A stretch of DNA of 64,000 nt from Streptomyces scopuliridis RB72 (GTDB lineage Bacteria; Actinomycetota; Actinomycetes; Streptomycetales; Streptomycetaceae). This document shows positions 1 to 8,801 of the stretch, piece after piece. The stretch lies in NCBI RefSeq assembly GCF_000718095.1, contig NZ_JOEI01000006.1, forward strand, positions 1 to 64,000, written 5' to 3'. Each line of letters begins with the position of its first letter. The stretch's first letter is position 1. The notes beneath the pieces are model-generated. The model was not told the DNA's origin and searched no databases. It saw nothing but the letters and a program-made list of their open reading frames with translations. The position numbers and the translations under genes are program-made.

Positions 1-200
1 CCCGCCGGATCGCACCGCACCGTAGTCACCGCGCCCAGCGCGTCGACGACCGAGGCGAGATGGCCGCGGATGTCGTAGGCGTAGTGCGTGATGTGGCCGG
101 CCGGGCCGCTTGCAAGCGCTGCGCGCGTTGGCGTGCGTCCTTGCGGACCTGCTGCGGTAACTGAGCTTCGGGGGCACAAGGGAGCTCGGCGGCGGGACAC
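1..200 (-). CDS. RHS/YD-repeat protein fragment, runs off left edge
   Basis: A minus-strand frame stays open from the left edge to at least a GTG at 200. Its last about 33 residues before the edge read HITHYAYDIRGHLASVVDAL then GAVTTVRCDPAG, which fits the YD/RHS repeat pattern (Y-x-Y-D-x-x-G-x-L-x-x-V-x-D-x-x-G, then D-x-x-G). RHS repeats build the shell of polymorphic toxins and wall-associated proteins. Residues encoded at about 110-200 do not look like YD repeats and no ribosome binding site is seen at the GTG, so this may be a broken copy or the end of a rearranged gene. The rest lies outside the window. Confidence 0.45.
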   Translation of the reverse strand, partial: MSRRRAPLCPRSSVTAAGPQGRTPTRAALASGPAGHITHYAYDIRGHLASVVDALGAVTTVRCDPA

Positions 201-337
201 GAATGTGGGCCGTGCTGCCGAGGGACGCGGAATCACCAACTATCTCCCACGAAAGGACTGTTGGAGAGCCGAATGTAGCGAATGCATACTTGGGGCCACG
301 AGGCTGAGGCCGCCGATCTACAGCGCAGGGAAACCCG

Positions 338-628
338 ATGAGTGCTGCCCGCCGTGGCAAACGCCGTGCCACGCTGCCGTCCCGCGCGTGGAGCGTGCTC
401 GCGGCGTCCGTCGGGTTGATCGCACTCTCCGGCGCGGCCGTGTCCGCCACGGTCCTGAACGCGGGGGGCTCCGACGGCGTGGTCACGCACCGCGAGACAG
501 CGAGCCCCGAGGAGGTCCTTGAGTTCTGGACTCCGGAGCGGATAAAACAGGCGAAGCCCGCTGAGATGCCGGTGCAACCGGTGGAGTGCGTGGGCCGGCA
601 ATGGTTCGTCCGCCCGCACTGCTGGTGA
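338..628 (+). CDS. Short secreted peptide with WTPER motif, probably truncated protease relative
   Basis: 96 aa. ATG preceded by AGGGA at 7-nt spacing. A basic N-terminus is followed by a hydrophobic stretch (about residues 18-38), so a signal peptide or anchor is likely. The mature part carries ASPEEVLEFWTPERIKQA, a motif (xxYWTPERMxxA) found just after the signal peptide of many Streptomyces secreted trypsin- or V8-like serine proteases. Here the protein stops some 25 residues later, after a tail with two cysteines (C..GRQW..RPHCW) and no catalytic domain. It is either a small secreted peptide in its own right or a remnant of a protease gene. Exact role unknown. Confidence 0.6.
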   Translation: MSAARRGKRRATLPSRAWSVLAASVGLIALSGAAVSATVLNAGGSDGVVTHRETASPEEVLEFWTPERIKQAKPAEMPVQPVECVGRQWFVRPHCW

Positions 629-709
629 TCTCGACCGACGGGTGTACCCCGGCGCCGGGACGGACCGGCAGCCGTGGAGGTCGGTGCAGAACCCAACGCC
701 CGCCCACGC

Positions 710-745
710 AAAACGCTCGGCCGGGAGACCCCGGCCGAGCGTTTT
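710..745. terminator. Perfect 16-bp hairpin, bidirectional terminator
   Basis: Arms 710-725 and 730-745 are perfectly complementary around a 4-nt loop. The outer base pairs are A/T runs (AAAA...TTTT), so the structure would work as a rho-independent terminator in both directions. It lies between the small plus-strand gene ending at 628 and the minus-strand gene ending at 856. Confidence 0.8.
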
Positions 746-789
746 GGCTGAGCTGCTGACTAAAGCCATTTGACCAGCAGGTTGCTACG

Positions 790-820
790 CCCCCTTGAAT
801 TCGCCACCGAGAGGGGGTTT
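790..820 (+). terminator. Possible second hairpin with T-run
   Basis: CCCCCT at 790-795 pairs with AGGGGG at 812-817, followed by TTT. The stem is short (6 bp) with a 16-nt loop, so support is modest. It could back up the perfect hairpin upstream. Confidence 0.3.
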
Positions 821-855
821 CGTGCCGCCGGCGTGGCCTCTAGGCTGCCATCAGG

Positions 856-1455
856 TCAGATCGTCGGTGTGTCATCGACGATTTCCTTGTGCGGTTCGAC
901 AATGAACTTCCAGCCATCGCTGGGCTCCAGGAACCGCACTCGGGTCGGATAGATGTCCAAGGCGCGGCGGTCGCGGTTCTGGCTGCTCGTGTTCTTCCGC
1001 CCCCGGGTCGGCTCCTCGTACAGGTCGACCTTGACGTCCGGCACCGCGACGGCTTCCTCGCTCCAGCGCTGAACGATCCCCACGCCGAACGCGTCCCGCG
1101 CGGCGGAGTAGAGCGAATCCAGAGATTCCTTGTTCCCGTTGGGCACGAAGAGGGCGAGGTTCAGGAGGACGCCGGCACTCTGGAGAACCTCGATTTCCTC
1201 CCCCGCCTTGTCGGCAACCCAGATCCCGCCCTCTTCGGCATTGTCCGGGAGAACATGAATTTCCTCATCGAAGACCGTCCTCGCGATGAAGGACCCTCCC
1301 TCAAAATTCTTACCCGGCCCTGTAAGGAAAGCCGGTGCGTAGCAGTCGAGAGGAAGGCCATCCGTCGCCGCCGAGACGAAGATGTCGTCCTGGGGGCCCA
1401 ACTCTGAAACCTCCCCGGCCGTAAGACGTCGAGCCGTAACCTTCTCGGTATTCAC
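856..1455 (-). CDS. Hypothetical protein
   Basis: 199 aa, acidic, no membrane segment or signal peptide visible, no recognised domain. GTG start at 1455 with a GGGG run about 7 nt upstream; an ATG five bases earlier is in another frame and hits a stop. The base composition is clearly lower in GC than the neighbours, as in the following 700 bp, which suggests acquired DNA. The sequence has a globular look (alternating hydrophobics, ending FLEPSDGWKFIVEPH). Function unknown. Confidence 0.55.
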   Translation of the reverse strand: MNTEKVTARRLTAGEVSELGPQDDIFVSAATDGLPLDCYAPAFLTGPGKNFEGGSFIARTVFDEEIHVLPDNAEEGGIWVADKAGEEIEVLQSAGVLLNLALFVPNGNKESLDSLYSAARDAFGVGIVQRWSEEAVAVPDVKVDLYEEPTRGRKNTSSQNRDRRALDIYPTRVRFLEPSDGWKFIVEPHKEIVDDTPTI

Positions 1456-2158
1456 GCCATTCCCCTTTTTTCGTGGCGTCCTGTGAATTCATTAAGACTC
1501 TACCACGAAAACGACCGGCCAGTTCCCGTTACGCATGTCTTCGCGCCCACGATAGTACTGGTCATACCTCCGAGTAATTTCTTCCGGTAGAACAGCGGAC
1601 TAATGACGAATCTTCTCGCATCGCCAGGCGAAACGCGGCACCCGTAGAGAAATGCGGTGAGGCCCAAGAGGTGACCTATCCGCTTCGATGGTGTTTTCGG
1701 CAACGAAGTCAGTCGTCAAATGGAATGCGAGCGGACTTGGCCGAATAGCGACAAGCAAACAAGAGGCGCCTTGATGCTCGGCATTGGGCTGTGCTTGCGC
1801 TCCCATCCGTTCCCATACGTTCCCATCCGTTCCCATCCGCTCGAAACTCCGACCCGGCCTGGGCGCAGCCAGACGCGTCACCTCGCACGACTGAATGAAA
1901 CGGTCATCTCGAATCGCGACACGGCCGCGGACAGCCGATCACACCGATTTCCCCAGCCATGTCAGACAGCTCGGTCTCAGCGTTCAACGGTGACACTATT
2001 TCCGGCGTCAGCGGTCGTAACGCATACACATGACTGAACGTGGCGGGGCAGCCGGCACAGACGAGAGCCAATGACCCTGCTGCCAACAGGGCGGATGAAT
2101 CACGATCGATCAGGGGCGTCGACAGCCCGGGTGGCAGTACCGCGCCACTGCGGCCTTC
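1456..2158. other. Low-GC stretch without a confident gene
   Basis: About 700 bp between two minus-strand genes with lower GC than the surroundings. No reading frame has both a ribosome binding site and clear coding bias. A minus-strand frame around 1904-2110 contains a lipobox-like string (LALVCAGC) followed by 40 residues but has no convincing start. It may be a lipoprotein gene remnant. A four-unit 10-bp tandem repeat lies at 1801-1840. Confidence 0.4.
1801..1840. repeat. 10-bp tandem repeat, four units
   Basis: Four adjacent copies of TCCCATCCGT (second copy TCCCATACGT, fourth ends in C). Could be a cluster of regulatory sites or slippage product; no gene overlaps it with confidence. Confidence 0.8.
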
Positions 2159-3499
2159 TCAGCCGATAGTGACGACACGCGCCCAGGGCGGCGGGGTGTC
2201 CGGGACGTAGTCGGGGTTCTCTTCCGGCACAGCGCGGGCAGGACGGGGGAAGAGACCGACGACGGTACGGCAGGGCGGCTGCGCGGAGGGCCAAGGCGTC
2301 TGACCGTCCGTCAGGGCGACGATCACGTCCGGGCGGGGCCGGGAGCGGAGCGCCCGGGCGAAACCGGAGCGCAGATCCGTTCCCCCGCCGCCGACCAGTT
2401 CGATGTTCTCGGCGCGGCAGAGCGGGACGGCGACCCCGGCCGCCGCGTCGCAGGAGATCACCGAGACCAGGTCACGCCGCCCGCCCACCGCCCGCGAGAT
2501 CGCCGCCACCTCCAGCAGCGCGCTGCCCAGCTCGGCGTCGCTCACCGACCCGGAGGTGTCGATCACGACGCAGACCCGGGGCGGCGTACGGCGCAGGCTC
2601 GGCAGCAGCACGCCGGGGACACTGGCCGAGCGCCGGGACGGACGCCGGTAGCTGTGGTTTTCTCCCACCCCCGGCGCACCCGCCGCGGAGCGGACCGCCG
2701 CCCCCAGCAACTGTCGCCACGGCTGCGCCGGATGGAACGCCTCGTCCGCCCACCGGCGCCATCCCTCCGGAGCGTCGCCCGGCCGGCCCTTGATCCCCTC
2801 GGCGACCCGGAAGCGGACCGCGTCCCGCTGCTGCTTGCTGAGCCCGTGTGCCCCGTCGGGCCCCAGCTCCCATGGCCGGTCCTGTCCGTCGGCACCACCA
2901 CCGCAGTCCAGCCAGGCCAGATCACCGGTGAGCCCTGACATCGACGCCGTCCGCAGGTACTCCTCCATCAGCAGCCCGTCAGCCAGCCGCAGCAGCGACG
3001 GGAGCACCGCCCCGGCAGGCAGGGGCAGACCGTCACCGTAGATGTCGTCATTGATCTCGAAGTCGGCGGCGATGTTCCGCCGCAGCCGTTCGCCCCGCCC
3101 GTGTTCCTCGTGCTCCCGCGCATACCGTTCGCCTCGCCCGTGGTGGTCCCGGAGCAGATGGGAGACCTCGTGCACCCAGACACCCGCCAGCTCCTCCACC
3201 GGGGTACACGCCACGAAGCCGGGGGAGACGTAGCAGCGCCAGTGTGCGTCCACCGCCATCGTCGGCACCGACCGGTCCTCCACCACGTGCAGCGCGAAGA
3301 GCGCGCTTGCCAGGTAGGGACGGACCTTCACCGCGTGCAATCGGGCGGCCAGCAGCTTCTCCATGTCCAGCGGGAGTCCGGGCGGGCCGTACGGTGCGCC
3401 GGAGCCGGCCGGCGGCGACGGAACGGTGGCCCGTACCGGGCGAGGCGGCGCGGGCCGGGCCATCGGGCGCGGCAGCGGGTGCTTCGCGGCCCCTGTCAT
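2159..3499 (-). CDS. VWA-like domain putative metallopeptidase (DUF2201 type)
   Basis: 446 aa. N-terminal Pro/Arg-rich linker (about 1-45), then a metallopeptidase-like domain with the zinc-binding motif HEVSHLL, and a C-terminal VWA-like domain beginning VCVVIDTSGSVSDAE (MIDAS-type D-x-S-G-S). This two-domain layout is that of the DUF2201 family, whose genes usually sit beside a MoxR-type AAA ATPase, as here. The ATG at 3499 overlaps the ATPase stop by 4 nt (ATGA), so the two are translationally coupled. The longer upstream open frame is a shadow of the ATPase gene. Biological substrate not known; the pair resembles MoxR/VWA chaperone systems. Confidence 0.85.
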   Translation of the reverse strand: MTGAAKHPLPRPMARPAPPRPVRATVPSPPAGSGAPYGPPGLPLDMEKLLAARLHAVKVRPYLASALFALHVVEDRSVPTMAVDAHWRCYVSPGFVACTPVEELAGVWVHEVSHLLRDHHGRGERYAREHEEHGRGERLRRNIAADFEINDDIYGDGLPLPAGAVLPSLLRLADGLLMEEYLRTASMSGLTGDLAWLDCGGGADGQDRPWELGPDGAHGLSKQQRDAVRFRVAEGIKGRPGDAPEGWRRWADEAFHPAQPWRQLLGAAVRSAAGAPGVGENHSYRRPSRRSASVPGVLLPSLRRTPPRVCVVIDTSGSVSDAELGSALLEVAAISRAVGGRRDLVSVISCDAAAGVAVPLCRAENIELVGGGGTDLRSGFARALRSRPRPDVIVALTDGQTPWPSAQPPCRTVVGLFPRPARAVPEENPDYVPDTPPPWARVVTIG

Positions 3500-4818
3500 C
3501 GGCACGCCCCCGTCGCACGCCCGGCGTCGGCCGCCGCCGCGGCCCGCCCCACCGACCGGTCCGCACGCCTGGCGAGACCGATCACCCCGACCAGCCGCTC
3601 CACCGCATCCGGTACCTCCCAGTCGTCGCGCCGCAACGCGGCGAGCGCCGTCGCCGGGGCGACCAGCAGGTCCGGGGCGCCGGTCTCCAGCGCCCGGACC
3701 AGCACCGCCCAGCCTGCCTCCCACCGCGCCCGCTCCGGCCGCGCCCGCTCCGGCCGCGCCCCGACGGCGGCCACCACCGCCTCCAGCGCGGCCTGACGCA
3801 GATCGCCCCGTACCGGCAGCTCGGCGGAGCCCGGATCGGCCAGCAGCGACTCCGGGTCGGGCAGGTCCATCCGGTCCAGATGGGCGAGGAGTTCGAGCCC
3901 CGGCCCGTCCCCCACCGTGCCCCGCACCAGCAGTGCCAGCACCTCCCGGGATACGGAGGCCGCCGTACCGAAGGCCAGCAGGGCCAACGCGGCCTCCCAG
4001 CTCCGGGGCGAGGGCCAGGCACCGCCACGACGCGTCTCCGTGCTCGGCAGCCGGTGGATCAGCGTCGGCCGGGCTTCCAGGAATCCGCAGACCGCGCGCC
4101 GGGCGAAAGCCACCGCCTCCGGCAACCGCTCCGGAACCAGCCGGGGCACCTCCGCCCGAGGCCAGACCCCGCCCAGCCCGCGCACCACTACCTCCCGGTT
4201 GTGCACCCAGTACAGATGTACGAACCGGTTGGCCAGCGGCGGGCTCAGCTCCCACCCGTCCGCCGCCGACGCGCTCGGATTGGCCGCGGCCACGATCCGC
4301 ACCTCCGGCGGCAGTTGCAGCGCACCGACCCTCCGCTCCAGGACGACCCGGAGCAGCGCGGCCTGGACGGCGGGGGTGGCGGTGGAGAGTTCGTCCAGGA
4401 AGAGCAGCCCCCGCCCGGCCCGCACGAGTTCCACGGCCCACTGCGGCGGCGCCATCGGCACCCCCTGCACCGCCGGGTCGTCGCCGACGATGGGCAGCCC
4501 GGAGAAGTCGGTCGGCTCGTGGACGCTGGCGATCACGGTCGTCAGCGGCAGGTCGAGGGATGTGGCGAGCTGCGTCAGGGCCGCGGTCTTGCCGATGCCC
4601 GGCTCGCCCCAGAGCAGCACGGGCAAGTCGGCCGCGACGGCCAGGGTGAGCGCTTCGAGTTGCTCGTCGGGGCGCGGCTCGGTGGTGGTCGTCCGCAGGA
4701 GGGCCAGGAGGTTGTCGGCGACGGCGAGTTGGGGGTCGGATCCGGATGCGCCGGCGGGGGTGGGTGCGGGCAGGCCGACGGCCGGGACCGGGGTGGGCAG
4801 GAGAGTGCTGGAGGTCAT
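3496..4818 (-). CDS. MoxR-type AAA family ATPase
   Basis: 440 aa. Walker A GEPGIGKTA and Walker B LLFLDEL lie in the N-terminal half, followed by a sensor region (AAANPSAS) and the helical lid; the C-terminal third is Ala/Arg-rich. MoxR-family ATPases act with VWA-domain partners in protein remodelling or activation. ATG at 4818 chosen because AAGG lies 8 nt upstream; an upstream GTG/ATG pair at 4822-4827 is too close to that site. It is the second gene of a three-gene cassette and overlaps the downstream VWA-metallopeptidase gene by 4 nt. Confidence 0.9.
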   Translation of the reverse strand: MTSSTLLPTPVPAVGLPAPTPAGASGSDPQLAVADNLLALLRTTTTEPRPDEQLEALTLAVAADLPVLLWGEPGIGKTAALTQLATSLDLPLTTVIASVHEPTDFSGLPIVGDDPAVQGVPMAPPQWAVELVRAGRGLLFLDELSTATPAVQAALLRVVLERRVGALQLPPEVRIVAAANPSASAADGWELSPPLANRFVHLYWVHNREVVVRGLGGVWPRAEVPRLVPERLPEAVAFARRAVCGFLEARPTLIHRLPSTETRRGGAWPSPRSWEAALALLAFGTAASVSREVLALLVRGTVGDGPGLELLAHLDRMDLPDPESLLADPGSAELPVRGDLRQAALEAVVAAVGARPERARPERARWEAGWAVLVRALETGAPDLLVAPATALAALRRDDWEVPDAVERLVGVIGLARRADRSVGRAAAAADAGRATGACR

Positions 4819-4946
4819 GGGCATCACCTTGGGTGGGATAAGGGGACGGAACGGGCCGTCCCGGATGTCGAGGGGGCGTGCGGCGCGGAATGCGCAGTGC
4901 CGGCACGGGACTTAGGTGAGGGCAGCCGGTCAGGCGGTCGCCCGGT

Positions 4947-5034
4947 CAGCAGGTCAGCAGGTCAGCAGGTCGGCAGGTCGCCAGGTTGGCAGGTCGCCAG
5001 GTCAGCAGGTTGGCAGGTCGGCAAGTCGGCAGGT
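4947..5034. repeat. 8-bp tandem repeat, eleven units
   Basis: Eleven head-to-tail 8-mers related to CAGCAGGT / CGGCAGGT / TGGCAGGT, starting just after an intergenic spacer and ending inside the stop codon of the upstream minus-strand gene (5034-5036). Unit length is not a multiple of three and the array is outside genes. Confidence 0.9.
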
Positions 5035-6620
5035 CAGGCCAGGCCGGTGCGGGGCCGGGCCCGGCTGCTCCGCTTGCTGCGCATCGCGGGAGGCGTACGG
5101 CGGTCGAGCCGGGGACGGTGGCCCGCCTCCGCGTGCCTCACGCCCGAGGCGTTTCCGCCCCCTACCGCGCCGGCGCCGGGGTGCACGGCGACCAGCCCCG
5201 AGCGGAAGAGCCCGTGGTCGACGCGGCGCGCCGCGGCCGACTCCAGTTCCTCCCGGAGCGGCCCGTCGCGCAGGACCGCACCGGGACCGAGCAGCCCCTC
5301 GACCACGGCCAGCGCCCCGGCGACGTCACCGTGGCCCAGTCGCTCCCGGACCGCGGGCAGTGCCTCCGGGTTACGGTGCACCTCGTCGATGGCCCGCAGG
5401 CAGGGCAGCGCAGGGCCGCCGAGCGCAACCAGCAGTTCCTCCCGGCGCAGTTGAGCCGGGTCGTGATCGATCGCCTTCAGCGCCCCGTCCCGCAGCGCGA
5501 TCAGGTGGACCTCGCCCCGGCACTCAACCCGGTGCGGATCGCCGGGCCGGGGGGCGGGGCCGGCCGCCGGTTCCGACCCGGACGCCGCCGCCGACCCGGA
5601 CGCCGCCACCGACCCGGACGCCGCCAATACTGTGGCGACGAGCGGATGCAGCCGATCGGTCGCGACCAGCCCGGCCCGCAGCAACTCCAGGTCCGGAAGG
5701 ACCCGGGCCGCCGCCTCCGGCAGCACCGGAAGCGCCGCGGCCTCCTGCGGCGGCAGCGCCTCACGCAGCGGCCGGAACGTCGGGGCATGGCTGTCGTCGG
5801 GTGCGACGAGTTCGAGCACGGCGCGGCTCCGCGCACCGAGCCGCACGGTAAAGGCCCCGCGAGGGCGACCCTCGGCCCGCAACAGCAACTCCGCCTCGGC
5901 GGCCCAACTCGCCGACGCCCACGAGTAATCGTGGACGGCGGGCCGAGCCGGCAGGTCCGGAACGTCTGGCCGAGCGGGCGTGTGGAGCCGGTCGGGCGTG
6001 TGGAGCCGGTCGGGCGTGTGGAGCCGGTCGGGCGTGTGGGGCCGGTCGGGCGGCGCCATGGACAGTGCCACGCCCGCACCGCACCGCCGCGCCAGTTCGC
6101 CGCTCCGCTCGGAATCCCAGAGATGCCGGTGCAGGTCGAGCCGGAAACGCCGGTCGGGATGCGGGTGCGGATGCGGCTGGTGCATGGGGGCGCCGTCCCC
6201 GGACTCCTCCCACAGGGCCAGGGATATCCGCTGTCCGGCGTCCGCCCAGGCCGGCGGTGTCCGCACCACCAGCCGCAGCGGCGTGGCGCCGGAACTCCGG
6301 TAACGCGCCAGGGAGATGGTGAGGCCCGGCCGGAGCCGCCCGTCGGGGGCGATCCGGGGCATGTGCCAGCGGAGCAGATCCGGCGCCAGCCGACGCAGAT
6401 CTGCACGGAGGTGGGTGAGGAGATCGGTGCCGTGGCGGTGACGCACGGCGCGCAGATCTAGGTCGACGTCGACCCGGGCGGCGGCACAGGCCCCCGCCCA
6501 GTCACCGACCGCACGCCGTGCGGTCGCGGTCTCGATCATGGACGGTGGCACGGCGTACTCACGCACGCGCTGCCACATCAACAGGTGTGCCGGAATCGGG
6601 TTCGCGAAGTGATGTGCCAT
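5034..6620 (-). CDS. Hypothetical protein of the MoxR/VWA cassette
   Basis: 528 aa, soluble, Arg/Ala/Leu-rich; no domain recognised. Start ATG at 6620 has AAGGTGAG about 6 nt upstream; a GTG at 6626 overlaps that site. The protein contains two low-complexity stretches: a hexapeptide array TPDRLH repeated about four times (18-bp DNA units at about 5979-6050) and an AASGS pentapeptide array (about 5575-5630). It begins the minus-strand cassette leading to the AAA ATPase (216 bp downstream, with the 8-bp repeat array in between), so it is probably an adaptor or substrate of the ATPase/VWA pair. That role is inference from position only. Confidence 0.7.
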   Translation of the reverse strand: MAHHFANPIPAHLLMWQRVREYAVPPSMIETATARRAVGDWAGACAAARVDVDLDLRAVRHRHGTDLLTHLRADLRRLAPDLLRWHMPRIAPDGRLRPGLTISLARYRSSGATPLRLVVRTPPAWADAGQRISLALWEESGDGAPMHQPHPHPHPDRRFRLDLHRHLWDSERSGELARRCGAGVALSMAPPDRPHTPDRLHTPDRLHTPDRLHTPARPDVPDLPARPAVHDYSWASASWAAEAELLLRAEGRPRGAFTVRLGARSRAVLELVAPDDSHAPTFRPLREALPPQEAAALPVLPEAAARVLPDLELLRAGLVATDRLHPLVATVLAASGSVAASGSAAASGSEPAAGPAPRPGDPHRVECRGEVHLIALRDGALKAIDHDPAQLRREELLVALGGPALPCLRAIDEVHRNPEALPAVRERLGHGDVAGALAVVEGLLGPGAVLRDGPLREELESAAARRVDHGLFRSGLVAVHPGAGAVGGGNASGVRHAEAGHRPRLDRRTPPAMRSKRSSRARPRTGLA

Positions 6621-6684
6621 CAGCACTCACCTTGCGCGAACGATTCCCCCGATCCGTACGAGGAGTAGTTCATCATCCCCGGCA

Positions 6685-7066
6685 TCATAAGCACCACGAT
6701 GAGGATCTGTCAGGCCCCCTCGACCGCCCATCGGCCCTTCCTCGACGCACGCCGCAACGCCCGGAGTCGCGCGGCGAGTACCGCCGTCGCCGCCCGTTAC
6801 GGACCGCGCGGACCCGGCATGGAGGGAACGACCAGCCGCCGCGCCCGAGCACCCAGTGCCACTGCCGGATGTGGATACGTCGCCCTCGCACAGCCCCGCG
6901 GAGCGCACCGATGTGCTCCAGCCACCACTCCAGGCCGCCCGTCGCGTTGGTGAGCGCACCCGCTCACGGGACGATCCGGCCCGGGAGTCGACGCGAAGAC
7001 CGCGTCCACCGCCTTGAGCGCGTCACGCCGTATCACGTACGGACCGGCGGCATCGGTCCCGGACAT
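6685..7066 (-). pseudogene. Frameshifted gene remnant, function unknown
   Basis: A good start exists: GGAGG (7074-7078) is 7 nt from an ATG at 7066, giving MSGTDAAGPYVIRRDALKAV and on through DAVFASTPG. After that the protein-like signal moves to the next frame, where a TGA (about 6975) precedes ALTNATGGLEWWLEHIGALR and VRGRRIHIRQWHWVLGRGG. The two halves together look like one protein broken by a frameshift and a stop. No family was recognised. Confidence 0.45.
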
Positions 7067-7254
7067 CACATGGCCTCCGACGTTCCATACGAGTTACCCG
7101 GGCACGAAGCGCCCTTGACAGCACGCAGAACCAACACCCTCAGTCCCGCTCCGCAGCTCAGAGGGCGAGTCGGCAGCCGGGTCGTCGCGTGAGCCGTGCG
7201 GAACTCCACCGCCGCCTGCCCACCGCGGAAACGAGCCGGGCGTGCCGGCGCCGG

Positions 7255-8592
7255 TCAGCCCGGGGCACGCCCCGCCGCGGCCCGTCCCACCGTCAGGGCC
7301 TGCCTGCGCACCCTGCGCCAATTCATCGGCGGTGCCGCGCGCGGCACGCCCGGGCGGCGACTGGGCAGCCGTACGCGCAGCGCGCCCGGTTCGATCCGGC
7401 AGCGTACGGGGACAGGCACGGTGAGGGCCTCGCCGTCGACACCGGCAGGGATGGAGGGTGCGTCGGCGTCGATGACGACCTCCCGGGCGGTGGCCGAGGT
7501 CAGCCCGGGTCCACGCCGGCCGCGAAGCATCGAGGCCGCCTGGACCGCGTTGTCGACCTTGACACCGAGCACCCCCAGGACGCCGGAATCCAGCCGATCC
7601 CGGTATCCCAGGCCCGCGGGATCTCCCATCCGGTAAGGGTTGTTGCTCACCAGGACGGCTTGGGGTCCGTCGATGACGACGGAATCAGCGTGCACTTCCA
7701 GGCGCGGGCCGCTGTGGTGGGTGAGCAAGTCCGGCAGCATCTGGAGGGTCGTACGGGCCTTGTCGCCGCGATAGGCCGGGCTCTGCACCACGGTCGCGTA
7801 CGCGCCGAAGGAGGCGTTGTTGACGAAGACGCGCTCCCGGCCTTCCGCCGGGGACGCCCCCACGGCCATGAAGCCGAGGTCGACGCGGCGCTCGACGCCG
7901 TCGGTGAGCGCCTGGAGGCACGTCGAGGGGTCCTCGCGGTCGAGGCCGAGGTCCATGGCGAAATGGTTGCGGGTCCCGGCGCAGATGACGACGAACGGAA
8001 CGCCGAACTCCACCGCGACGCCCGCGACCAGGGCCTGCGTACCGTCGCCGCCCGCGACGCCGAGCAGGTCGGCGCCGTCGTCCACGGCCCGCCTCGCCAG
8101 CTCGGCCACGTCCTGCGGATGCGCGGGGTCCAGTACGACGACCTCGGCGCCGAGAGCCCTCGCCCTGTCCACCAAGTGGAACCTTGCGACCTTCCCGTCG
8201 CCCGAGCGCGGGTTCATGATGATGAACGGGCGTCCCGGAGGAGGGACCCGGCGTTCCGGCGTGCGCACCGGGCCTGGGTCCGCCAGTGCTGTTCTGCCGG
8301 CGGAGACAGCCAGCGTCCACAGGGCGAGCGAGACGAGCACCACCCACAGCACTCCGGCGACCGCGTAGAACACCACGACGGCGACCGGCGCGCCGATCGC
8401 CAGTATGAGAGCGAGCGCCCTGGCCACACCCGCGCGCGCGAGCACCCACCACACGCCGGCCGCCGTGACGGCCAGCCCTGCCAGCCCCACGCCCACCAGC
8501 GCGACGCTCCGAAGCCCGGCGAACACCAGGAGGACCAGCAGCGCCGCCGTTCCCGCCGCCAGCGCGAGGCGTGCGGCCCAACGCCTGTCCAC
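7255..8592 (-). CDS. Diacylglycerol kinase-family lipid kinase with N-terminal membrane segments
   Basis: 445 aa. N-terminal region (about 1-110) contains four hydrophobic helices. From about residue 120 the DAGK catalytic domain follows: FIIMNPRSGDGK, then the nucleotide-binding VAGGDGTQ, and the C-terminal half with FVNNASFGAYA and VSNNPYRMG. Members phosphorylate diacylglycerol or related lipids. GTG start at 8592 chosen for GGGAGG at 9-nt spacing; longer frames lack a ribosome binding site. Divergent from the LuxR regulator that follows. Confidence 0.85.
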   Translation of the reverse strand: MDRRWAARLALAAGTAALLVLLVFAGLRSVALVGVGLAGLAVTAAGVWWVLARAGVARALALILAIGAPVAVVVFYAVAGVLWVVLVSLALWTLAVSAGRTALADPGPVRTPERRVPPPGRPFIIMNPRSGDGKVARFHLVDRARALGAEVVVLDPAHPQDVAELARRAVDDGADLLGVAGGDGTQALVAGVAVEFGVPFVVICAGTRNHFAMDLGLDREDPSTCLQALTDGVERRVDLGFMAVGASPAEGRERVFVNNASFGAYATVVQSPAYRGDKARTTLQMLPDLLTHHSGPRLEVHADSVVIDGPQAVLVSNNPYRMGDPAGLGYRDRLDSGVLGVLGVKVDNAVQAASMLRGRRGPGLTSATAREVVIDADAPSIPAGVDGEALTVPVPVRCRIEPGALRVRLPSRRPGVPRAAPPMNWRRVRRQALTVGRAAAGRAPG

Positions 8593-8801
8593 GCGATCAA
8601 GCCTCCCGCCGATCAGACAGCTCCCGTCCGTCATTGCACAGGCGCGGTCCGCGAAGCGCATCACCCGGCACGGGTGACCCGTCCCCGGGCCGTCGCGTGG
8701 CGATCAACGGCCGAGCGCATGACCATGGGAATGCCGGTTCCCCGGCACCGCCCGGCATGGCCCGGCATGGCTCGGTTCACGTGGTGACAGGACCGGAGTC
8801 G

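Noticed and set aside
4947..5034. CRISPR array
   Set aside because: Units are 8 bp and directly adjacent without spacers; no cas genes. The same applies to the other tandem repeats of the window.
3244..5454. Long plus-strand reading frame of over 700 codons
   Set aside because: It is antisense to the AAA ATPase, metallopeptidase and cassette gene, is dominated by Arg/Pro/Gly, and has no start signal. High-GC shadow frame.
6518..7192. Plus-strand coding region
   Set aside because: No start signal and no protein-like features; the better signal is the minus-strand remnant starting at 7066.
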